Part shown: one piece after another, positions 6,697 through 14,752 of the stretch
Layout of the letters: the number at the start of each line of letters is the position of its first letter
How positions within the stretch are numbered: the first letter of the stretch is position 1
DNA from: CAZJNX01 sp964547415
GTDB lineage: Bacteria; Pseudomonadota; Alphaproteobacteria; Rhizobiales; Amorphaceae
Assembly (NCBI GenBank): GCA_964547415.1
Contig: CAZJNX010000116.1
Span: 1-15,211, forward strand
Direction: 5' to 3'
DNA: 15,211 bases
Notes under the pieces: generated by a model
Databases searched by the model: none
The model's input: the letters and a program-made list of their open reading frames with translations, nothing else
What the model was told of the DNA's origin: nothing
Position numbers and translations under genes: made by a program

Positions 6697-6852
6697 TCAC
6701 AGGTTGATGGCGAGGGAATCGGTGGCGTGCAGGCGGAAGAGCACGAGCGTCGCCACCACGGACAGGAGCGTCAGCACCACCGCTCCCGTCCGGAATCCGG
6801 ACACGGCCGACAGGAGGGCGAGGAAGACGCCGAAGAAGGGAAGGCTCATCAT
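6697..6852 (-). CDS. Small membrane protein, DUF5993-like, paired with the dsbB-like gene
   Basis: A 51-residue protein beginning MMSLPFFGVFLALLSAVSG, with two predicted membrane helices (about 3-18 and 22-40) joined by a short turn at FRTG. It ends in LFRLHATDSLAINL. The H-A-T-D-x-L near the end is the mark I associate with DUF5993, a family of about 50 residues found beside DsbB-type genes. Two adjacent ATG codons (6852 and 6849) can start it. It ends 10 bp before the dsbB-like ATG on the same strand, so the two form one short operon, with this gene first. Its role is not known to me; a subunit or stabiliser of the membrane redox enzyme is a reasonable inference. The gene is short enough to be missed by automatic callers. 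Confidence 0.75.
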   Translation of the reverse strand: MMSLPFFGVFLALLSAVSGFRTGAVVLTLLSVVATLVLFRLHATDSLAINL

Positions 6853-7002
6853 GGCGGGACGATCCGGTCGTGGCGGGCGGTCCGGATGCGAGTACCGGCT
6901 CGGCGCGCCCGGCGCAACGGGGCCGCCGCCGGTGACGCAAGCTCCGGACAAGCCCGCCGCTCGCAGGGGCGGGCGCTTGAACGCCGCTCCCCCGCTCCCA
7001 TT

Positions 7003-7019
7003 TCGACGCGAGGCGTCGA
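7003..7019. promoter_or_regulatory. Perfect inverted repeat in a divergent intergenic region
   Basis: TCGACGC-GAG-GCGTCGA lies between the DUF5993-like gene (minus, starts 6852) and the acyl-ACP synthetase (plus, starts 7105). A seven-base perfect dyad about 85 bases before the synthetase ATG could be a repressor operator or a leader hairpin. No known operator consensus is matched. Confidence 0.3.
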
Positions 7020-7104
7020 GAACGCGTCCGGCAGAGGGCGCGCGCGGCGGCGGGCGGCGGGGGCGAGGCCACGCGGCAATCCGCGGGATCGAGGGGAGGA
7101 CGAC

Positions 7105-8751
7105 ATGGGCAAGGCCGACGCCGACGGGCGCCGCCGCGCGAGGCCGCAGGCGAAGGGGTCCGCGACGGGTCTCGAGGACATCCTGGCCGAGACGCGGCGG
7201 GACCTCGTCGAGGCGCTCCTGGAGGCGGCGCGCCGCCGCGGCCGGGACGCTCTCGCCATCGTGGACGGCGACGGGCGCAAGATCACCTACGGCGACCTCC
7301 TGAAGGGCACGTTCGCCCTCGGCCGCGCCCTCGCGCGGACGACGGCGCCGGGGGAGACGGTCGGGGTCCTCCTGCCGACGAGCGCGGGCGGCGTCATCGC
7401 CCTTTACGCCCTCCTCGCCTACGGCCGCGTCCCCGCGATGCTCAACTTCACCGCCGGCCGCCAGGCGCTCGAGGCCGCCTGCCGCATGGCGAAGGTCCGC
7501 ACGGTCCTCACCGCCGACCGGTTCCTGCAGATGGCGCACCTCGAGCCGCTCGCCGAGGAGATCGCCTCCTTCGCCACCGTCACGCGGCTCGAGGACGTCA
7601 GGAAGGGCCTCACGGCCCTCGACAAGGCGGCGGCCGTCGTCGGCCCGCGCTTTCCCGCCCTCTACGGCAGGCGCGCCCGGCCCGACGACCCGGCCGTGAT
7701 CCTGTTCACCTCCGGCACCGAGGGCGAGCCCAAGGGCGTCGCCCTGTCCCACCGCAACATCCTGGCCAACATCGCCCAGGTGGACGCGGCGCTGCCGATC
7801 CTGCCGGAGGACGTGTTCTTCAACCCGATGCCCATCTTCCACAGTTACGGGCTGTCGTCGGGAACGCTCCTGCCCCTCACCCTCGGCCACGAGGTGGTGC
7901 TCCACCCCTCGCCCCTCCAGGTCAAGCAGATCCCCGAGCGCATCCGCGAGACCCACGCCTCCGTCATGCTCGCGACCGACACGTTCCTGCGCCAGTACAT
8001 CCGCGCGGGCGAGCCCGGCTCCATGGACAGCCTGCGCTTCGTCGTGTGCGGGGCGGAGCGGGTGCGCCCGGAGACGCGGGACGCCGCCGAGAGCCGTTTC
8101 GGCTTCAAGGTGCTGGAGGGCTACGGCGTCACCGAAACGGCGCCCGTCCTCGCCTGCAACCATCCCGACGACATCCGCGACGGCACGGTGGGCCGGCCCC
8201 TGCCGGGGATCGAATTGCGCCTCGAACCCGTGCCGGGCCTGGAAGAGGGGCAGAAGCTCCACGTCAAGGGGCCGAACGTGATGCTCGGCTACATGTCGGT
8301 GGACCGTCCGGGCGAGATCGAGCCGCCGCCGGACGGCTGGCACGACACCGGCGACGTGGTGTCCGTCGACGGGGACGGCTTCATCTCGATCCGCGGGCGG
8401 CTGAAGCGCTTCGCCAAGATCGGCGGCGAGCGGGTGTCCCTCACCCTGTCGGAGGCCGTCGCCTTCGCCCTGTGGCCCGAGCACATGCACGCCGCCGCCA
8501 CCGTGCCGGACCCCTCGCGCGGGGAATCGATCGTGCTGGTGACGGAGAACCCGGAGGCGGACCGGTCGAGCCTCCTCGCCTCGGCCCAGGACCGCGGGAT
8601 CGCGGAGATCGCCGTGCCCCGCCACATCCTCGTGGTGGACAAGGTGCCGGTCCTCGGCACCGGCAAGGTGGACCTCGTGGGGGTCACCCGCCTCGCGCGG
8701 GCCCGCCTCGCCGGCGAGGGCGAGGCGCCGCCCGCCCGCGCCGCCGGCTGA
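7105..8751 (+). CDS. Acyl-ACP/acyl-CoA synthetase, stand-alone Aas-type AMP-binding enzyme
   Basis: Member of the ANL adenylating superfamily, 548 residues, activating a fatty acid with ATP. Motifs in order: P-loop FTSGTEGEPKG (201-211), MPIFHSYGL (242-250), EGYGVTE (338-344), GTVGRPLPG (360-368), DTGD (414-417), GRLKRFAKIGGERVS (431-445) and the C-terminal catalytic Lys in GTGKVD (Lys521). The segment HPSPLQVKQIPE and the phrase LKRFAKIGGE resemble the C-terminal half of E. coli Aas (2-acyl-GPE acyltransferase/acyl-ACP synthetase) more than FadD. The acyltransferase half is absent, because the protein starts with a charged tail and goes straight into the AMP-binding fold. The frame is open upstream, but the ATG at 7105 follows GAGGGGAGGA (7091-7100) closely. 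Likely role: re-activation of free fatty acids for membrane lipid repair. Substrate and acceptor (ACP or CoA) cannot be settled here. Confidence 0.85.
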   Translation: MGKADADGRRRARPQAKGSATGLEDILAETRRDLVEALLEAARRRGRDALAIVDGDGRKITYGDLLKGTFALGRALARTTAPGETVGVLLPTSAGGVIALYALLAYGRVPAMLNFTAGRQALEAACRMAKVRTVLTADRFLQMAHLEPLAEEIASFATVTRLEDVRKGLTALDKAAAVVGPRFPALYGRRARPDDPAVILFTSGTEGEPKGVALSHRNILANIAQVDAALPILPEDVFFNPMPIFHSYGLSSGTLLPLTLGHEVVLHPSPLQVKQIPERIRETHASVMLATDTFLRQYIRAGEPGSMDSLRFVVCGAERVRPETRDAAESRFGFKVLEGYGVTETAPVLACNHPDDIRDGTVGRPLPGIELRLEPVPGLEEGQKLHVKGPNVMLGYMSVDRPGEIEPPPDGWHDTGDVVSVDGDGFISIRGRLKRFAKIGGERVSLTLSEAVAFALWPEHMHAAATVPDPSRGESIVLVTENPEADRSSLLASAQDRGIAEIAVPRHILVVDKVPVLGTGKVDLVGVTRLARARLAGEGEAPPARAAG

Positions 8752-8777
8752 CGGCGCCGGCCCGGGAAGGGCGGCGC

Positions 8778-8797
8778 GGGGGCGAAGGCCGGCCCCC
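8778..8797 (+). terminator. Possible terminator after the acyl-ACP synthetase
   Basis: GGGGGC (8778-8783) can pair with GCCCCC (8792-8797) around an eight-base loop, 26 bases after the stop codon. No T-run follows, so termination strength is doubtful in this GC-rich context. Confidence 0.3.
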
Positions 8798-8883
8798 CTC
8801 ACGGCGGGCGCGGCGGAAAGAGGGGCGCGCGGCCATGCGTTCTCGGCTACTCTCGCTCGCGAACCATCCGGGAGGACAGCCGA

Positions 8884-10293
8884 ATGAACCAGCCCGCGCC
8901 CACCCACAACCTGTCGGCCGAGGAGCTCGACAGGCGCAGCGTCCTGCATCCGTTCACCGGGATCGCCCAGCACCTCGAGACCGGGCCGCGGCTGATGGCC
9001 CGCGGCGAGGGCTCGCGCCTGTGGGACACCGAGGGGCGCGAGTACGTCGACGCCCTGGCGGGGCTGTGGTGCGTCAACGTGGGCTACGGGCGGCACGAGA
9101 TCGCCGAGGCGGTCGACCGGCAGATCCGCGCCCTCCCCTACTACCACGCCTTCGCTTCCATGGGCACGGAAGCGCCCGCCCATGTCGCCGACCGGCTCGT
9201 GCGGATGGCGCCCGGCAACATGGCGCGGGTCTTCTTCGGCCTGTCGGGCTCGGACGCCAACGACACGCAGGTGAAGCTCGTCTGGTACTACAACAACCTG
9301 CGCGGGCGGCCCGAGAAGAAGAAGATCATCTCCCGCAAGCGCGCCTACCACGGCGTGACCGTGGCGGCGGCGAGCCTCACCGGCCTCCCGGTCCTCCACG
9401 ACGCGTTCGACCTGCCGATCGAGCGCATCCTCCACACCGAGACGCCGCACCACTACCGCAACGCGCCCGACGGGATGTGCGAAGCCGACTTCGCCCGCCA
9501 CCTCGCGGCCGAGCTCGACGCCCTCATCGAGCGCGAGGGGCCGGAGACGGTCGCCGCCTTCATCGCCGAGCCGGTGATGGGCGCGGGCGGGGTGATCGTG
9601 CCGCCCGAGGGCTACTTCGACCATGTCCAGGCGGTCCTGAGGAAGCACGACGTCCTGATGATCGCCGACGAGGTGATCTGCGGCTTCGGCCGCCTCGGCA
9701 CCATGTTCGGCTGCGAGCGGTTCGGCATCGAGCCCGACCTGGTGACGGTCGCGAAGGGCATCACGTCGGGCTACCTGCCCCTGTCGGCGGTGATGGTCTC
9801 GGAGGCGATCTTCGAGACGCTCGCCGAGGGCTCGAAGGCGCTCGGCGTGTTCGGCCATGGCTACACCTACACCGCCCACCCCGTCTCCTGCGCGGCGGCG
9901 ATCGCGAACCTCGACATCATCGAGAACGAGGGGCTCGTCGCCCGCGCGGCCGAGACCGGCGAGCACCTCCAGAGCCGCCTGCGCGAGACGTTCGAGGGTC
10001 GGCCCCTCGTCGGCGAGGTGCGCGGGATGGGCCTCATCGCGGCGGTGGAGCTGATGGCGGATCCGGCGGCGAAGCGGGCGTTCGACCCGTCCCTTAAGGT
10101 CGCCCAGCGGATCGCCCGGCGCGCCCTCGACCTCGGCCTCGTCACCCGCGCGCTCCCCAACGGGGACAGCCTCGCCTTCTCCCCGCCCCTCGTCATCACG
10201 CCCGAGGAGGTGGACACCTGCGTCGACCGCCTGTCCACCGCCATCTCGGACGTGGCGGACGAGCTCGCCCGGGAGGGCGTTCCGGCGGCCTGA
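8884..10293 (+). CDS. Class III PLP-dependent aminotransferase (omega-amino acid/amine:pyruvate type)
   Basis: Fold-type I aminotransferase of 469 residues that moves an amino group from a terminal amine or omega-amino acid, commonly to pyruvate. It has the N-terminal LHPFTGIAQH (21-30), LAGLWCVNVGYGR (58-70), the PLP-phosphate region LSGSDAND (120-127), RAYHG (153-157), the cofactor-binding Asp in ADEVICGFGR (261-270) and the Schiff-base Lys in AKGITSGYLPLS (Lys291). Overall it resembles putrescine- or taurine-pyruvate aminotransferases and the Chromobacterium violaceum amine transaminase. The ATG at 8884 has a good GGGAGGA ribosome site. It lies 132 bp after the synthetase on the same strand. 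The neighbours do not reveal the substrate, so I give no gene symbol. Confidence 0.9.
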   Translation: MNQPAPTHNLSAEELDRRSVLHPFTGIAQHLETGPRLMARGEGSRLWDTEGREYVDALAGLWCVNVGYGRHEIAEAVDRQIRALPYYHAFASMGTEAPAHVADRLVRMAPGNMARVFFGLSGSDANDTQVKLVWYYNNLRGRPEKKKIISRKRAYHGVTVAAASLTGLPVLHDAFDLPIERILHTETPHHYRNAPDGMCEADFARHLAAELDALIEREGPETVAAFIAEPVMGAGGVIVPPEGYFDHVQAVLRKHDVLMIADEVICGFGRLGTMFGCERFGIEPDLVTVAKGITSGYLPLSAVMVSEAIFETLAEGSKALGVFGHGYTYTAHPVSCAAAIANLDIIENEGLVARAAETGEHLQSRLRETFEGRPLVGEVRGMGLIAAVELMADPAAKRAFDPSLKVAQRIARRALDLGLVTRALPNGDSLAFSPPLVITPEEVDTCVDRLSTAISDVADELAREGVPAA

Positions 10294-10642
10294 GCGGCCG
10301 CGCACGTTTCGCGGGGCGAGGGCCGACCGGTCATGGGGAGGCCCGCGCCGGGGAGGGGGGGCGTCAACCCGCGCTTTCGGCCCTTCGTACCCCCGCCCGT
10401 CCCCGGCGCCGTTCGGGCGGCGTCGGCTCGCGTACCGATCGCTTCAGCCTTGCCAGCAGGCCGGCGGAGCGGGTCTGCCGACCGGCATGGCACCGTGGGA
10501 ACGGCGGGGCGCGGACGTGGCGTCCGTCCCGCGGGTGGAGCGGCCCGCCCGCGTCCCGGCGAGGCTTTCGCACCGTGCCGCCGCGATGGGCCCGTTTGAC
10601 CTGGCGCGAAGGCGGACGTCCCGGCCAACTGCAAAGCAAGAC
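10294..10642. other. Intergenic stretch between the convergent aminotransferase and glnA
   Basis: The aminotransferase and glnA converge on this stretch. Apart from the terminator of glnA at its right-hand end I see nothing. Open frames here lack motifs and ribosome sites, and no clear terminator follows the aminotransferase. Confidence 0.5.
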
Positions 10643-10664
10643 GGCGGCGGGAGAGCCCGCCGCC
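10643..10664 (-). terminator. Rho-independent terminator of glnA
   Basis: On the minus strand GGCGGCGGG and CCCGCCGCC form a perfect nine-base-pair stem with the loop CTCT, followed by GTCTTGCTTTGC, a T-rich tail by the standards of this DNA. It lies 45 bases beyond the glnA stop codon, a typical place for the end of a glnBA transcript. Confidence 0.7.
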
Positions 10665-10709
10665 ATCGAGGGGAGTTGGTTGCCCGGACGGTTCGCCCGG
10701 GCACCGGGA

Positions 10710-12119
10710 TCACACGGAGTAGTAGAGGTCGAACTCCACCGGGTGCGGCGTCTGCTCGTACCGCTCGTTCTCCTCCATCTTGAGTTCCATGTAGGCGTCG
10801 ATCTGGTCGTCGTCCATGACGCCGCCGGCCTTCAGGAACTCGCGGTCCGCCTCGAGGGTCTCGAGCGCCTCGCGCAGGCTGCGCGACACCGTCGGAATGC
10901 CCGAAAGCTCCTCCGGCGGCAGGTCGTAGAGGTCCTTGTCCATGGCGTCGCCCGGATGGATCCGGTTCTTGATCCCGTCGAGACCAGCCATCAGGAGCGC
11001 GGTGAAGGCGAGGTACGGGTTCGCCGACGGGTCGGGGAAACGGACCTCGATGCGCTTGCCCTTCGGCGAGGTCGCGTACGGGATGCGGCAGGACGCGGAG
11101 CGGTTGCGCGCCGAGTAAGCGAGCAGCACCGGCGCCTCGTAACCCGGCACCAGCCGCTTGTAGGAGTTGGTCGACGGGTTGGTGAAGGCGTTGATCGCCC
11201 GCGCGTGCTTCAGGATGCCGCCGATGTAGAACAGGCATGTCTCCGACAGGTCGGCGTACATGTTGCCGGCGAAGAGCGGCTGCCCCTCTTTCCAGATCGA
11301 CTGGTGGCAGTGCATGCCGGTGCCGTTGTCGCCGTAGACGGGCTTCGGCATGAACGTCGCCGACTTGCCGTAGGCATTGGCCACCTGGTGGACGACGTAC
11401 TTGTAGACCTGCATCTTGTCGGCGATGCGGGTCAGCGTGTCGAACTTGAGGCCGAGCTCGTGCTGGGCGGCACCCACCTCGTGATGGTGCTTCTCGACGA
11501 CGACGCCCATCACGGTCATCACCGAGAGCATCTCCGAGCGCATGTCCTGGGCGCTGTCGATCGGCGGAACCGGAAAGTATCCACCCTTGGTCCGCGGCCG
11601 GTGGCCGAGGTTACCCGTCTCGTACTCGGTGTCCATGTTCGACGGCAGCTCGGACGAATCCAGCTGGAAGCCGGTGTTGTACGGCTGCGTGGAGAACCGC
11701 ACATCGTCGAAGACGAAGAACTCGGCCTCGGGCCCGAACCAGACCGTGTCGCCGATGCCGGCCGACTTCAGGTAGGCCTCCGCCTTCTTGGCGGTGGTGC
11801 GCGGGTCGCGGTTGTAGGCCTCGCCCGTCGAGGGCTCGAGAATGTCGCAGAAGACCGCCATCGTCGCCTGAGCGAAGAACGGATCGACGTGCGCCGTCTC
11901 GGTGTCGGGCATCAAGGTCATGTCCGACTCGTTGATCGCCTTCCAGCCCGCGATCGAGGAGCCGTCGAACATCACGCCGTCGGCGAACATGTCCTCGTCG
12001 ACGACGCCGGCGTCCATCGTGACGTGCTGCAGCTTGCCGCGCGGGTCGGTGAAGCGCAGATCCACGAACTTGATGTCCTTGTCCTTGATCTGCTTGAGAA
12101 TTTCCTCGGGGGTGCTCAT
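10710..12119 (-). CDS. glnA: Type I glutamine synthetase
   Basis: Makes glutamine from glutamate, ammonia and ATP; a cytoplasmic dodecamer and the main entry point of ammonium. The 469 residues match the family's usual length. Visible signatures are the N-terminal MFDGSSIAGWKAINESDM (50-67), the metal-binding Glu residues in FGPEAEFFVFD (128-138), the ATP-site region TFMPKPVYGDNGTGMHCH (255-272), NPSTNSYKRLVPGYEAP (314-330) and RNRSASCRIP (338-347). KDLYDLPPEE (395-404) holds the Tyr (398) that GlnE adenylylates to switch the enzyme off. It follows glnB on the same strand after 115 bp, so the two are probably co-transcribed. AGGAG and GAGG lie upstream of the ATG. A terminator follows at 10643-10664. 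Confidence 0.98.
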   Translation of the reverse strand: MSTPEEILKQIKDKDIKFVDLRFTDPRGKLQHVTMDAGVVDEDMFADGVMFDGSSIAGWKAINESDMTLMPDTETAHVDPFFAQATMAVFCDILEPSTGEAYNRDPRTTAKKAEAYLKSAGIGDTVWFGPEAEFFVFDDVRFSTQPYNTGFQLDSSELPSNMDTEYETGNLGHRPRTKGGYFPVPPIDSAQDMRSEMLSVMTVMGVVVEKHHHEVGAAQHELGLKFDTLTRIADKMQVYKYVVHQVANAYGKSATFMPKPVYGDNGTGMHCHQSIWKEGQPLFAGNMYADLSETCLFYIGGILKHARAINAFTNPSTNSYKRLVPGYEAPVLLAYSARNRSASCRIPYATSPKGKRIEVRFPDPSANPYLAFTALLMAGLDGIKNRIHPGDAMDKDLYDLPPEELSGIPTVSRSLREALETLEADREFLKAGGVMDDDQIDAYMELKMEENERYEQTPHPVEFDLYYSV

Positions 12120-12210
12120 GCGCCTCGTTCACTCCTGGAAGCGTGGTTCGTCGCGATGGTTTGTGCGTGGTGCGCTCGGTGCGGCGGCGCCGCCTGCGCC
12201 GCGCGCGGGC

Positions 12211-12230
12211 GGCCCGTCCGCCGTCGGGCC
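12211..12230 (-). promoter_or_regulatory. Intercistronic hairpin between glnB and glnA
   Basis: GGCCCG and CGGGCC form a perfect six-base-pair stem, starting four bases after the glnB stop codon. No T-run follows on the minus strand. A second dyad, GGCGGCGCCGCC, lies at 12183-12194. Such structures in the glnB-glnA gap could protect the glnB message or adjust the ratio of glnB to glnA. I see no separate glnA promoter. Confidence 0.4.
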
Positions 12231-12234
12231 TCTT

Positions 12235-12573
12235 CTAGATGGCGTCGATCCCGGTCTCGCCGGTCCGGATGCGGATGGCGTCGAGAACCTCGAATACGAA
12301 GATCTTGCCATCACCGATTCGGCCGGTCTGGGATGCGCTGCGAATGGCTTCGACCGCCTTCGGCAGCATGTCGTCGGGCACGACGAGCTCGATCTTCACC
12401 TTCGGGAGAAAATCGACCACGTACTCGGCGCCGCGATACAGCTCGGTGTGCCCCTTCTGACGACCAAAGCCCTTGGCCTCGACGACGGTGATGCCCTGGA
12501 GACCCACCTCCTGGAGCGCCTCCTTGACCTCGTCGAGCTTGAAGGGCTTGATGATCGCTTCGATCTTTTTCAT
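12235..12573 (-). CDS. glnB: Nitrogen regulatory protein P-II
   Basis: Trimeric signal protein that senses 2-oxoglutarate, ATP/ADP and, through uridylylation, glutamine, and controls adenylylation of glutamine synthetase and the NtrB/NtrC system. The 112 residues are the exact length typical of GlnB. Signatures: MKKIEAIIKPFKLDEVKEAL at the start, the T-loop GRQKGHTELYRGAEYVVDF (37-55) with the uridylylated Tyr51, the B-loop TGRIGDGKIFV (83-93) and the C-terminal RTGETGIDAI. The frame is open upstream to 12720, but conservation starts at the ATG at 12573. It lies directly upstream of glnA, which favours GlnB over GlnK (GlnK is normally next to amtB). A sigma-54-like promoter lies upstream. Confidence 0.97.
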   Translation of the reverse strand: MKKIEAIIKPFKLDEVKEALQEVGLQGITVVEAKGFGRQKGHTELYRGAEYVVDFLPKVKIELVVPDDMLPKAVEAIRSASQTGRIGDGKIFVFEVLDAIRIRTGETGIDAI

Positions 12574-12626
12574 CCGAGTTCTCTCGAAGACCCATGCCGC
12601 GTCCGGACCGACGCGCCTTCCCCCGG

Positions 12627-12644
12627 TTGCACGGGCCATGCCAG
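12627..12644 (-). promoter_or_regulatory. Sigma-54 (RpoN) promoter of glnB-glnA
   Basis: The minus strand reads CTGGCATGGCCCGTGCAA. This fits the sigma-54 consensus YTGGCACG-N4-TTGCW with two deviations, and keeps the essential GG (12642-12641) and GC (12630-12629) with ten bases between them. Transcription would start near 12617, leaving a leader of about 44 bases before the glnB ATG. A sigma-54, NtrC-activated promoter is known for glnBA in several alphaproteobacteria. I could not identify clear NtrC sites upstream. Confidence 0.65.
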
Positions 12645-12817
12645 ACCGGTCATGGTGCGCGCCACGCGCGGCCGGTCGCTGACGGGGCGAACGACCGGGC
12701 GGCCAGGAAGGGCCGCGCACGCCAGCGCAACGCGTCGAAACGGCGGTTGCGGACTATTTTCTAGGCACTTTGCCGAGCAGATGGGCAGGCGGGGCCGACC
12801 GAGCAGCGAGAGCGCCG

Positions 12818-14350
12818 ATGATCGAGCTTCTGACGCCGGAGGAGATGGCACGGGCCGACGCCCTCGCCATCGCGGGCGGGCGACCGGGCACCCAGCTCAT
12901 GGAGGCGGCCGGCGTCGCCGTCGCCGACGCCGTCGCCACCCGTCACCCGTTCGGCGTGCGGATCCTCGCCCTCGCCGGGCCCGGCAACAACGGCGGGGAC
13001 GCCTTCGTCGCCGCCCGCATCCTGAAGGAGCGCGGCTACCCGGTCGAGCTGATGGCGCTGAAGGATCCGGCCGGGCTGAAGGGCGATGCGGCACTCGCCC
13101 GGGACCGGTGGCGCCACCCCGTGCTGCCGCCCGACCCCGCCGCCGCAGGCCCGGCCGACATCGTGGTGGACGGCCTGTTCGGCGCGGGCCTCGACCGGGA
13201 GGTGACCGGCCCGGCGGCCGCCCTCGTGGACGCCGTCACCGCCTCGGGCGCGGAGGTGGTGGCGATCGACCTGCCCTCCGGCGTGTCCGGCCGGACGGGC
13301 GCGGTCCTCGGCACCGCGATCCACGCCCACCACACCGTCACCTTCTTTCGCCGGAAGCCGGGACACCTCCTGTTTCCCGGCCGGGCGCGCTGCGGCCGCG
13401 TCACCGTCGCCGACATCGGCATCCCCGAGAGGGTCCTCGCCGAGATCGGCGTCGCCGCCTTCGTGAACGATCCGGCCCTGTGGCGGGCCGCCGTCCCCGT
13501 TCCCGCCGCGGAGGGCCACAAGTACGGGCGCGGGCATGCGGTCGTCGTCTCGGGCGGGGCGGACAGCACGGGCGCGGCACGCCTCGCGGCCGGGGCGGCC
13601 TTGCGGTTCGGGGCCGGGCTCGTGACGGTCGCCTCGCCCGCCGAGGCGCTCGCGGTCAACGCCGCTCAGCTGACGGCCGTGATGGTCCGCGCCGCCGACG
13701 GACCGGACGGGCTCGCGGCCCTTCTTTCGGACGCGCGGCTCAACGCCGTCGTCATCGGCCCGGGCCTCGGCGCGGACGCGGCCGGCCGGGCGATGGTCGA
13801 GGCGGCGCTCGCGGCGGGCCGCGCCGCCGTCCTCGATGCCGACGCCATCACCGCCTTCGCGGACGATCCCGCGCACCTGTTCGCCATCCTGTCGGCGGGC
13901 GCCGCGGCAGGCGGGCCGGGCGCGGTCCTCACCCCCCACGAGGGCGAGTTCGCGCGCCTGTTCCCCGACCTCGCTCTCTCGGCGAGCGGCCGGGACCGCT
14001 CCAAGATCGACCGCGCGCGGGAGGCGGCCCGCCGCTCCGGCGCCGTCGTGCTCCTCAAGGGCCCGGACACCACGATCGCCTCCCCCGACGGCCGCGCGGC
14101 CGTCAACGCAAACGCCCCGCCCTACCTCGCGACGGCGGGCGCGGGGGACGTGCTCGCGGGCATGATCGGGGCGATGCTGGCCCAGGGGGTCACCCCGTTC
14201 GAGGCGGCCGCCATCGCCAGCCACGCCCACGGCGAGGCCGCCGCCACCTTCGGACCGGGCCTCACCGCGGAAGACATCGCCCCCGCCCTCCCACCCGTCA
14301 TCCGCCGTCTCTTCGCCGCCCGGGAGGTCGACGCCCCTCAGGCTCGATGA
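12818..14350 (+). CDS. nnr: Bifunctional NAD(P)HX epimerase / ADP-dependent NAD(P)HX dehydratase
   Basis: Repairs hydrated NADH and NADPH. The N-terminal YjeF_N domain interconverts the R and S epimers, and the C-terminal ribokinase-like domain dehydrates the S form using a nucleotide phosphate donor. The 510 residues show both parts: LTPEEMARADALAI (5-18), AGPGNNGGDAFVAAR (53-67) and AIDLPSG (149-155) in the epimerase; GHKYGRGHAVVVSGG (233-247), GPGLG (314-318), LTPHEGEF (371-378), KGPDTTI (414-420) and GAGDVLAG (441-448, with the catalytic Asp) in the dehydratase. I chose the ATG at 12818 because MIELLTPEEMARAD is the usual family start; the frame extends 16 codons upstream without similarity. 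The gene is divergent from glnB, with a gap of 244 bp, an arrangement seen in other alphaproteobacteria. Confidence 0.95.
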   Translation: MIELLTPEEMARADALAIAGGRPGTQLMEAAGVAVADAVATRHPFGVRILALAGPGNNGGDAFVAARILKERGYPVELMALKDPAGLKGDAALARDRWRHPVLPPDPAAAGPADIVVDGLFGAGLDREVTGPAAALVDAVTASGAEVVAIDLPSGVSGRTGAVLGTAIHAHHTVTFFRRKPGHLLFPGRARCGRVTVADIGIPERVLAEIGVAAFVNDPALWRAAVPVPAAEGHKYGRGHAVVVSGGADSTGAARLAAGAALRFGAGLVTVASPAEALAVNAAQLTAVMVRAADGPDGLAALLSDARLNAVVIGPGLGADAAGRAMVEAALAAGRAAVLDADAITAFADDPAHLFAILSAGAAAGGPGAVLTPHEGEFARLFPDLALSASGRDRSKIDRAREAARRSGAVVLLKGPDTTIASPDGRAAVNANAPPYLATAGAGDVLAGMIGAMLAQGVTPFEAAAIASHAHGEAAATFGPGLTAEDIAPALPPVIRRLFAAREVDAPQAR

Positions 14351-14436
14351 CCCCGCAGCGACACGGGATACCGGCCGCGCCACGATGGGCGGCGGCGTCT
14401 CGTCGAGACGGGCGGGCGTCTCGCCGAGATCGGCGC

Positions 14437-14460
14437 GTGGTGGCGGGCACACCACCTTTT
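14437..14460 (+). terminator. Probable terminator of nnr
   Basis: GTGGTG (14437-14442) pairs with CACCAC (14450-14455) around the loop GCGGGCA, and CTTTT follows. It lies 87 bases beyond the nnr stop codon. The stem is short, but this is one of the few T-runs in the region. Confidence 0.5.
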
Positions 14461-14752
14461 GCGGGAAGACCGCCTCGGGGCGGACGAGGGACGACCGGCT
14501 CCCGTCCGCAAGGGAGCGGGTCGGTGCGACGGTCGATCCCCGCGGACCAGAAGGACGCCCGCCGCGAGGGCGGGATGGCCCCCGCGAGCGCGAATTGCCG
14601 TCCACCGGACCATCCGGCAGGGCGCCCGCGCTGACATCGGCAGCCGGCCCGCCTGCCCAGGGGCACCAGTCAACGGTCCTGGGCAAGGAGCCCCGCGGAC
14701 CGTCGAGGGCGGGTCGGCCGGATGAGGCCGTCGGAACGGCGGGGGCGGATCC

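Noticed and set aside
6697..10305. A 1202-codon minus-strand open frame opposite the synthetase and aminotransferase genes
   Set aside because: It is a shadow of two well-supported plus-strand genes. Only its last 51 codons (6697-6852) form a real gene.
12757..12775. A sigma-54-like GGCACTTTGCCGAGC on the plus strand before nnr
   Set aside because: The GG and GC are eleven bases apart instead of ten, and the -12 part does not match.
3661..14460. The same hairpin loop GCGGGCA after def (3669-3675) and after nnr (14443-14449)
   Set aside because: The stems differ, and a seven-base match in DNA of this composition is easily chance.
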